A DNA stretch of 35,572 nt from Gammaproteobacteria bacterium (lineage in GTDB: Bacteria; Pseudomonadota; Gammaproteobacteria; Pseudomonadales; Azotimanducaceae). The translations under genes and the position numbers were made by a program. The notes under the pieces were generated by a model that did no database searches, was not told the origin of the DNA, and saw only the letters and a program-made list of their open reading frames with translations. The stretch lies in assembly GCA_026709365.1 (NCBI GenBank), contig JAPOTD010000074.1, positions 1-35,572 on the forward strand. Reading direction: 5' to 3'. Below are positions 30,735 through 35,572 of the stretch, piece after piece (position 1 is the first letter of the stretch; every line of letters begins with the position of its first letter).

Positions 30735-31418
30735 ATGGACAGCAAGGTTCTGGTCATTGAAGACGAGCTCGAGATTCGCGAGATGCTCAACTTTTCGCTG
30801 ACCCGGGCGGGTTTCAGCGTCTGCGAGGCGGACAGCGCCGAGTCAGCGCTGCGTCAACTTGACGGCCCGCTGCCGGCGCTGCTCATCATCGATTGGATGC
30901 TGCCGGGCATGAGCGGCGTGGAACTCGCCCGCCAGCTGCGGCGGGACGAGCACACGGCCCACCTGCCGATGATCATGCTCACCGCGCGCGGCGAGGAGAC
31001 CGACAAGCTCAAGAGCTTTGACTCCGGCGTGGACGACTACCTCACCAAGCCCTTCTCGCCAAAGGAGCTCGCCGCCCGCATGCGGGCGCTGCTGCGGCGC
31101 ACCGGAACGCCGGACAGCGGTGTCATCGCCTGCGGCCCCATGCGCTTGGACCTAAAGGCGCACAAGCTCTCCGTCGATGGACAGGCGGTGAAGGTCGGGC
31201 CTACCGAGTTCCGCTTGCTGGAGTTGTTCATGCGCAATCCGAATCGCGCCTTTGACCGGGCCCAACTCCTCGATCGTGCATGGGGCCGCAGCATCTATGT
31301 CGAGGAACGCACGGTCGATGTGCACGTGCTGCGCCTGCGCAAGACGCTCAAGCCCCACGGCACCGACCACCTCATTCAAACCGTGCGCGGCGTGGGCTAT
31401 CGATTCAGCCCCGCCTGA
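30735..31418 (+). CDS. phoB: PhoB phosphate-regulon response regulator
   Basis: 227 residues from ATG 30735. Receiver domain: VLVIEDELEIREML with the acidic pocket, phospho-acceptor Asp53 in IIDWMLPGMSG, and the conserved Lys in YLTKPFSPKEL. C-terminal winged-helix OmpR/PhoB domain: VGPTEFRLLELFMRNPNRAF and YVEERTVDVHVLRLRKTLKP, ending GVGYRFSPA. Length and the adjoining PAS-type sensor kinase identify it as PhoB rather than another OmpR-type regulator. It overlaps phoR by one base (TGATG). Confidence 0.93.
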   Translation: MDSKVLVIEDELEIREMLNFSLTRAGFSVCEADSAESALRQLDGPLPALLIIDWMLPGMSGVELARQLRRDEHTAHLPMIMLTARGEETDKLKSFDSGVDDYLTKPFSPKELAARMRALLRRTGTPDSGVIACGPMRLDLKAHKLSVDGQAVKVGPTEFRLLELFMRNPNRAFDRAQLLDRAWGRSIYVEERTVDVHVLRLRKTLKPHGTDHLIQTVRGVGYRFSPA

Positions 31419-32719
31419 TGGATCTCTACAGCCGCAAGGAACTGCTTGCCGCCGCAGCGCTGGCGCTGGCCGCCCTCGCCATCGGCCTCCCGCTCGGCAT
31501 CCCGGGGTGGGCGTTGTTCGCCGTGGCCACGGTCGGGCTCGTTTACCAGCATCGGGACTTGCGCAAGTTCGTGCGCTGGGCCAAGAATCCGCTGCGGCGT
31601 CCCAAGTTCGCGAACGAGGGGCTGCAGCAGGCCAGCCGCTCCCTGCGTCGGTCCTTGAAGCAGGCGCGACGGCGAACGCGCGAGGCCCTGCGGCAGACGT
31701 CCCACTTCCGCGGTCTGACGGCGGCGCTGCCGGATGCCGCCATTCTGGTGGACCCACAAGGCAACATCGTCAACTTCAACAACGCCTCAGTGCTCCTGCT
31801 GCACCTGAATCGCGAGGACACCGGCAACCACCTAGGCACCCTGTTGCGGCACCCAGAAGCCATCCGGTTGCTGGAGCAGCAAACGCCGGACGCAACCGCG
31901 GAGTTCAGCTCCCCGTTCGTCGAGGGCCAACGCTTGGAACTGCGCCGCGTGCCCGTGGCCAAGGACCAGGATCTCATCCTGGCCCGAGACGTGACCCATC
32001 TCAATCGGCTGTTGAGCATGCGGCAGGACTTCGTGGCCAACGTCTCCCATGAACTGCGCACCCCGCTGACCATCATCGTCGGCTACTTGGAGGTCATTGA
32101 GGACGAGGAGTTGGATGACGCAACCCTGCGCCAGCTGGTACGTAAGCTGGCCTCGCCAACGCATCGCATGCAGACCCTGGTCGATGACCTGCTCGTGCTC
32201 ACTCGGCTGGAGTCGAGCCCCACGCCCGAGCCCAGTGACCTGGCCGCGGTCGATGTCAAGCAGTTGGTGGACGGCGTGGTGGAGGACTTGGCGGGCTTGG
32301 CCGGCAAGCGCCACCGGATCAACCAGCGCATGTCCTGCGACTTGCGGCTGCTCGGCATCGAGAAGGAGTTGCACAGCGCCTGCAGCAACCTGATCGCCAA
32401 CGCCATCAAGTACAGTCCCCAGGGCGGCAACGTCAACGTCAGTTGGACGGACTGCGGCGACAACGGAGCCGTGCTGGAGGTCTGCGACGACGGCGTGGGC
32501 ATCGCGCCCGAGCACCTGTCAAGGCTGACCGAGCGCTTCTACCGCGTCGATCGGGCGGGGGGGCGCGTACGGGGCGGCACCGGCTTGGGGCTGGCCATCG
32601 TCAAGCATGTGCTCATGCGGCACAACAGCCAACTGCAGATCGAAAGCGAGGTTGGCAAGGGCAGCCGCTTCTACTGCCACTTCCGGCCTGGCCAGCTGCA
32701 AGCGCAGCATTCCGGCTAA
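31418..32719 (+). CDS. phoR: PhoR phosphate-regulon sensor histidine kinase
   Basis: 433 residues. An N-terminal hydrophobic hairpin (residues 10-43) has almost no periplasmic loop, and a basic linker follows. A PAS domain spans residues 95-190 (LPDAAILVDPQGNIVNFNNA). The DHp box is NVSHELRTPLT with His211. The ATPase domain shows NLIANAIKYSP, CDDGVGIAPEH and RGGTGLGLAIVKHVL. It senses phosphate through the Pst/PhoU system and phosphorylates PhoB. pst and phoU do not follow in this window. Confidence 0.93.
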   Translation: MDLYSRKELLAAAALALAALAIGLPLGIPGWALFAVATVGLVYQHRDLRKFVRWAKNPLRRPKFANEGLQQASRSLRRSLKQARRRTREALRQTSHFRGLTAALPDAAILVDPQGNIVNFNNASVLLLHLNREDTGNHLGTLLRHPEAIRLLEQQTPDATAEFSSPFVEGQRLELRRVPVAKDQDLILARDVTHLNRLLSMRQDFVANVSHELRTPLTIIVGYLEVIEDEELDDATLRQLVRKLASPTHRMQTLVDDLLVLTRLESSPTPEPSDLAAVDVKQLVDGVVEDLAGLAGKRHRINQRMSCDLRLLGIEKELHSACSNLIANAIKYSPQGGNVNVSWTDCGDNGAVLEVCDDGVGIAPEHLSRLTERFYRVDRAGGRVRGGTGLGLAIVKHVLMRHNSQLQIESEVGKGSRFYCHFRPGQLQAQHSG

Positions 32720-32868
32720 GCGGCGGGACGGCCACTGCAATTGACCGAGACCCGGCGTTGTCTGCCGGGAGCGAACCTCAGCCATTGAAGCCGGCCCGAT
32801 GCCGTCATCCGCGCCCCAGCTAGCCCTCTCCAATGATCCCGTGGAAGTCCGGGAAGGCTGGGTTCACG

Positions 32869-32884
32869 GCTGCGGCGCCGCAGC
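32869..32884. other. 16-bp perfect palindrome in the convergent phoR/SDR gap
   Basis: GCTGCGGCGCCGCAGC lies two bases before the SDR stop codon. A second hairpin, CCCGGC / GCCGGG, occurs at 32751-32769, 32 bp after phoR. Either may serve as a bidirectional end signal, although no T-run accompanies them. The rest of 32720-32886 shows no gene. Confidence 0.4.
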
Positions 32885-32886
32885 GC

Positions 32887-33675
32887 TCAGCGCCGCGCCA
32901 TCGGCGTCTGCATCAGGTGGTGGCCGCCATCGAGGATCAGGGTCTCGCCGGTGACCACGCCGGCGCCGGTGAGGAAGAGGAGAATGCCCTCGGCAACGGT
33001 GTCAGGCGTGGTGGTCAGGCGCAGCGGGGTGTTCCGCTCCAGATGTGCCTTGGCCCGGTCATAGGCCTCCTGGCCCATGCCTTCGGCCAGCCAATCCCCT
33101 TGAATGAAGCCTGGGCAGACCGTGTTGACCCGGATCTCCGGCCCCAAAACCCGCGCCAACGATAGGCCCAGGGTAATCAAGGCACCCTTCGAGGCGGCGT
33201 AGGCAATGGAGCTGCCCACTCCCATGACCCCGGCGATGGAGGCCACGTTGACGATGCTGCCGCGGCCGCCACGCCGCATCAGGGGCGCGGCGGCGCGGGC
33301 CATCTGGTAGGGGCCCACCGCGTTGACGCCGTAGATGCGCAGGAAGTCCTGCTTGTCCAAGCCCGCCAAGTCGTCGTGGGCGCAGAACTTGGTGGTGCCG
33401 GCGTTGTTGACCAGGCCATCGAGCCGTCCCCACCTCGATTCCGCCGCCGCGACCAGCTTGCGGCAGTCCGCATCGTCGCTCACGTCGGCCCGCACTACCT
33501 CGGTTTCAACGCCAAGGGCATGGCACTCCGCTTCCGTGCGCTTGGCCCCGGCTTCGTTGTGGGCGTAGTTGATGACCAAGTGACAGCCCAACTCGGCCAA
33601 CTGCCGGGCGCAGGCCGCCCCGACGCCGCTTGATGAGCCGGTGACAATGACCACGCCGTCCTGCAAGTCCATCAT
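32887..33675 (-). CDS. SDR-family NAD(P)-dependent oxidoreductase
   Basis: 262 residues, classical short-chain dehydrogenase. Cofactor loop VTGSSSGVGAACARQL, NNAGTTKF, catalytic Ser in VNVASIAGV and Tyr-x3-Lys in AYAASKGAL, then CPGFIQGDWL. An FabG-like reductase is likely; the substrate is not evident. ATG 33675 is preceded by AAGGA; a second ATG follows at once. It is transcribed divergently from the HAD gene across a repeat-rich 247-bp gap. Confidence 0.88.
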   Translation of the reverse strand: MMDLQDGVVIVTGSSSGVGAACARQLAELGCHLVINYAHNEAGAKRTEAECHALGVETEVVRADVSDDADCRKLVAAAESRWGRLDGLVNNAGTTKFCAHDDLAGLDKQDFLRIYGVNAVGPYQMARAAAPLMRRGGRGSIVNVASIAGVMGVGSSIAYAASKGALITLGLSLARVLGPEIRVNTVCPGFIQGDWLAEGMGQEAYDRAKAHLERNTPLRLTTTPDTVAEGILLFLTGAGVVTGETLILDGGHHLMQTPMARR

Positions 33676-33710
33676 GCCGTCCTTTGCTTAAACTAGGGAA
33701 ACTGAAGGCT

Positions 33711-33758
33711 GTTGCCCGGCCCTTGGAGCCTGCGGCGCAGGCTCCAAGGCAACCGGGC
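33711..33758. repeat. long inverted repeat in the SDR/HAD divergent gap
   Basis: CCTTGGAGCCTGC (33721-33733) and GCAGGCTCCAAGG (33737-33749) form a perfect 13-bp stem with a 3-base loop. It is extended by GCCCGG (33714) and CCGGGC (33753). A further small palindrome GGGGATCCCC lies at 33808-33817. The remainder of 33676-33922 holds no supported gene apart from the Shine-Dalgarno site of the HAD gene. Confidence 0.7.
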
Positions 33759-33922
33759 GGAGGCTCCTCAAGCGAACCGAAGGGAGCTTCTTCAGCCGTT
33801 GATTCTGGGGATCCCCTCAACGCCAACGGATTCCAAGGCCGTGACCCCAAGCAGTGGCTTAACGCCCTCATCCCCGAAATCAAGGGTAGTATTCGCCTTT
33901 TTTGCTAGGAGGTCAAAGCCGC

Positions 33923-34576
33923 ATGGGAACCATTGAAGCCGTCATCTGGGACTTCGGCGGCGTGTTGACGACCTCGCCGTTCGAGGCATTCAGCCGCTAC
34001 GAGCAGGCCCACGGGCTGCCCAAGGACTTCATTCGCGGCGTCAACGCCACCAATCCGGAAAGCAATGCTTGGGCGCGATTCGAGTCGGCTCAGCTAACCT
34101 TGACGGAGTTCGACGCGGCGTTCGCCGCCGAGACGGCAGCAAAGGGGTGCAGGGTGCCAGGACGGGACGTCATCGCGCTGCTCAGCGGCGACCTGCGGCC
34201 GCGCATGGTCGAGGCGCTAAAGCGCTGCAAGGCGCACTTCAAGGTGGCCTGCATCACCAACAACGTCAAGTCCGGCAAGGGGCCGGCGATGGCCACCAGT
34301 GACGCCAAGCGCAAGCGAACCGAAGCCGTCATGGCGCTGTTCGACCTCGTGGTGGAGTCGAGCGTCGAGGGCATCCGCAAGCCGAACCCGGAGATCTACC
34401 GCCTGACTTGTGACAGGCTCGGCGTCGCCCCCGACGCCTGCGCCTTCCTCGACGACCTTGGCGTCAACCTAAAGCCCGCCCGTCAGCTTGGCATGCGAAC
34501 CATCAAGGTGGTGGTGGAGGATCAGGCGATTCGGGAACTGGCGCAGATCACGGGTATCAAGATGCCCTCCGCCTGA
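33923..34576 (+). CDS. HAD-superfamily (subfamily IA) hydrolase
   Basis: 217 residues from ATG 33923, with a perfect AGGAGGT 9 bp upstream (33907-33913); the TTG at 33902 lies before this site and is not the start. Motif I is VIWDFGGVL, with the nucleophile Asp followed by Gly instead of the second Asp. This is common in the epoxide-hydrolase-N-like group and may alter phosphatase activity. Motif II is CITNN, motif III KPNPEIY, motif IV FLDDLGVNL. It shares its convergent end with the MoaD-like gene after 3 bp. The substrate is unknown. Confidence 0.88.
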   Translation: MGTIEAVIWDFGGVLTTSPFEAFSRYEQAHGLPKDFIRGVNATNPESNAWARFESAQLTLTEFDAAFAAETAAKGCRVPGRDVIALLSGDLRPRMVEALKRCKAHFKVACITNNVKSGKGPAMATSDAKRKRTEAVMALFDLVVESSVEGIRKPNPEIYRLTCDRLGVAPDACAFLDDLGVNLKPARQLGMRTIKVVVEDQAIRELAQITGIKMPSA

Positions 34577-34579
34577 AGG

Positions 34580-34822
34580 CTAACCGCCCTCAATGCGCGA
34601 CATGAAGAAGACCTCGCTGTCGGCGCCGATGGGCTCCAGGAAGGCGTCCTGGTAGATCTGCCCGTCGATGGCCACCGCGGCCCTGTTCAGCGGCTCGCCA
34701 ACCCCGGGCCAGCGCCTCTCCAGCGCAGCCAAAAGATCCCGGTAGCTGGCCGCCGCCACCTCGATCTCCCGCTCGCCCCCGGTGTGGGCGAGCAGGTGAT
34801 CGGGGAAGACGACCGTGGCCAC
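34580..34822 (-). CDS. MoaD/ThiS-like ubiquitin-fold sulfur carrier
   Basis: 80 residues from GTG 34822, ending MSRIEGG. The di-glycine C-terminus and the pattern of strands (VVFPDHLLAHT, ALERRWPGV, RAAVAIDGQI) mark the MoaD/ThiS family, whose terminal Gly is adenylated and thiocarboxylated. It lies 17 bp downstream of a molybdenum hydroxylase gene on the same strand, suggesting a dedicated sulfur carrier for molybdopterin or for another thiolation linked to that enzyme. Confidence 0.82.
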   Translation of the reverse strand: MATVVFPDHLLAHTGGEREIEVAAASYRDLLAALERRWPGVGEPLNRAAVAIDGQIYQDAFLEPIGADSEVFFMSRIEGG

Positions 34823-34839
34823 CTGCGCCCGCTTGACAC

Positions 34840-35572
34840 CTATTCGCCGCCAAGCGCCGCCAGTACGCGCGGCGGCGACAGCGGCAGGTCGTTGATGCGC
34901 ACGCCGGTCGCGTCGCGCACCGCGTTGGAGGCAACCGCCAGCGGGGCGACGATGGGCGTCTCGCCGACGCCGCGCACCCCGTAGGGATGGCTCGGATTGG
35001 GCACTTCAACGATTTCCGTGTCGATCATCGGCAAGTCCGAAGCCACGGGCACCCGGTAGTCCAGGAAGCCTGCGTTCTCCATCACGCCATTCGCGTCGTA
35101 GATGTACTCCTCATTGAGCGCCCACCCCAAGCCTTGGACCGCGCCACCTTGCATCTGCCCCTCCACGTAGGCCGGATGGATGGCCTTGCCGGCATCCTGA
35201 ATGCCGGTGAAGGACAGCACCTCGACGGCGCCGGTTTCCGCATCCACCTTCACATCGCCGAAATTGATGGCGAAGCTGGCCCCCGCGCCTTGGGCGTTCA
35301 ACGATGCCCGGCCCAGGATCGGACCGCCGGTCTTGGGTGCGCTGGCCGCGAGGTCCGCTAGGCTCAGGGGCTTGACGTCGGCGTTCACGCCGGGCGCCGG
35401 AACCGCCTGGCCGTCCTGCCACTCCACCTGCTCCTCGTCCATGCCCCAAGTGGCGGCCGCCCGAGACTTGCACTGGGCGATGATGTCCTCGCAAGCCTGC
35501 ACCACGGCCATGCCAGTGGCGAAGGTGGTGCGGCTGCCGCCGGTGACGTTGCAGAAGCCGGTGCTTTCGGTA
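34840..35572 (-). CDS. xanthine-dehydrogenase-family molybdopterin-binding subunit, C-terminal part
   Basis: The open frame runs off the right edge of the window, so only about the last 244 residues are seen. TESTGFCNVTGGSRTTFATG, GQMQGGAVQGLGWALNEEY and YGVRGVGETPIVAPLAVASN are typical of the large molybdenum subunit of xanthine dehydrogenase, aldehyde oxidase or CO dehydrogenase. The Glu of GVGE is the catalytic base near the molybdenum centre, and it is retained. The substrate specificity residues lie outside the window. A MoaD-like gene follows. Confidence 0.9.
   Translation of the reverse strand, partial: TESTGFCNVTGGSRTTFATGMAVVQACEDIIAQCKSRAAATWGMDEEQVEWQDGQAVPAPGVNADVKPLSLADLAASAPKTGGPILGRASLNAQGAGASFAINFGDVKVDAETGAVEVLSFTGIQDAGKAIHPAYVEGQMQGGAVQGLGWALNEEYIYDANGVMENAGFLDYRVPVASDLPMIDTEIVEVPNPSHPYGVRGVGETPIVAPLAVASNAVRDATGVRINDLPLSPPRVLAALGGE

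Noticed and set aside
33684-33908. 74-codon frame before the HAD gene
   Set aside because: It reads through the long inverted repeat and overlaps the Shine-Dalgarno site of the HAD gene.

Overview
This is a gene-dense, high-GC window (about 65% by eye) from what is most likely an uncultured gammaproteobacterium. The strongest taxonomic hint is the DUF3450 / TtpC / ExbB / ExbD / TonB / TPR cluster at 24301-29580. It has the same order as the TonB2-TtpC energy-transduction loci of Vibrio, Shewanella and relatives. A PhoB-PhoR pair with a plausible Pho box and a LexA-type box (CTGT-N8-ACAG) fit that placement. Genes are packed in overlapping operons, and many starts are GTG or TTG. I saw no rRNA, tRNA or CRISPR. 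Intergenic gaps are filled with short GC-rich palindromic repeats of several families. Some copies touch or invade genes, which suggests a genome burdened with small non-autonomous repeats.

Layout. 1-1016: a sucrase/ferredoxin-like Fe-S protein (minus strand) whose 3' end lies in a 45-bp tandem repeat. 1150-2245: a broken Fic-family gene whose catalytic core has been deleted. 2463-7017: a four-gene metabolic operon (MmgE/PrpD, malyl-CoA-lyase-like enzyme, acyl-CoA dehydrogenase, MetX-like alpha/beta hydrolase). 7065-8714: a DsbA/FrnE-like protein and a solitary Dam-type adenine methyltransferase with an SOS-type box upstream. 8848-13216 (minus): rhodanese, MauD-like thioredoxin, a tiny coupled gene, a YdjM-type membrane hydrolase and a FAD-oxidoreductase/SelD fusion, apparently one operon. 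13391-21460 (plus): a nine-gene operon with no gap above 11 bp. It starts with a Tat-signal Fe-S aldo/keto reductase and the nickel-pincer cofactor genes larB and larE. It continues with a GNAT-fold acyltransferase of the family that I recall includes bacterial ceramide synthase, a MobA-like nucleotidyltransferase carrying an in-frame repeat insertion, a lipid (diacylglycerol/ceramide-type) kinase, an Asp/Asn beta-hydroxylase-family oxygenase and a GMC oxidoreductase. A phosphocholine-cytidylyltransferase-like gene follows at 21824 after a MITE-like element.

22786-24251 (minus): pyrF and ribE, translationally overlapped. 24301-29580 (minus): the TonB2-type cluster. 29834-30505 (minus): dienelactone hydrolase. 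30735-32719: phoB-phoR. 32887-33675 (minus): an SDR oxidoreductase. 33923-34576: a HAD-family phosphatase-like protein. 34580-35572 (minus): a MoaD/ThiS-like sulfur carrier and the C-terminal part of a xanthine-dehydrogenase-family molybdenum subunit that runs off the right edge.

The candidate for something undescribed is the 13391-21460 operon. Read together, 16219-21460 looks like a sphingolipid- or aminolipid-tailoring pathway: acyl transfer, kinase, nucleotidyl transfer, 2-oxoglutarate-dependent hydroxylation and alcohol oxidation. It is co-transcribed with two genes for the nickel-pincer nucleotide cofactor. The function is inferred from families and gene order; no serine palmitoyltransferase gene lies in the window.
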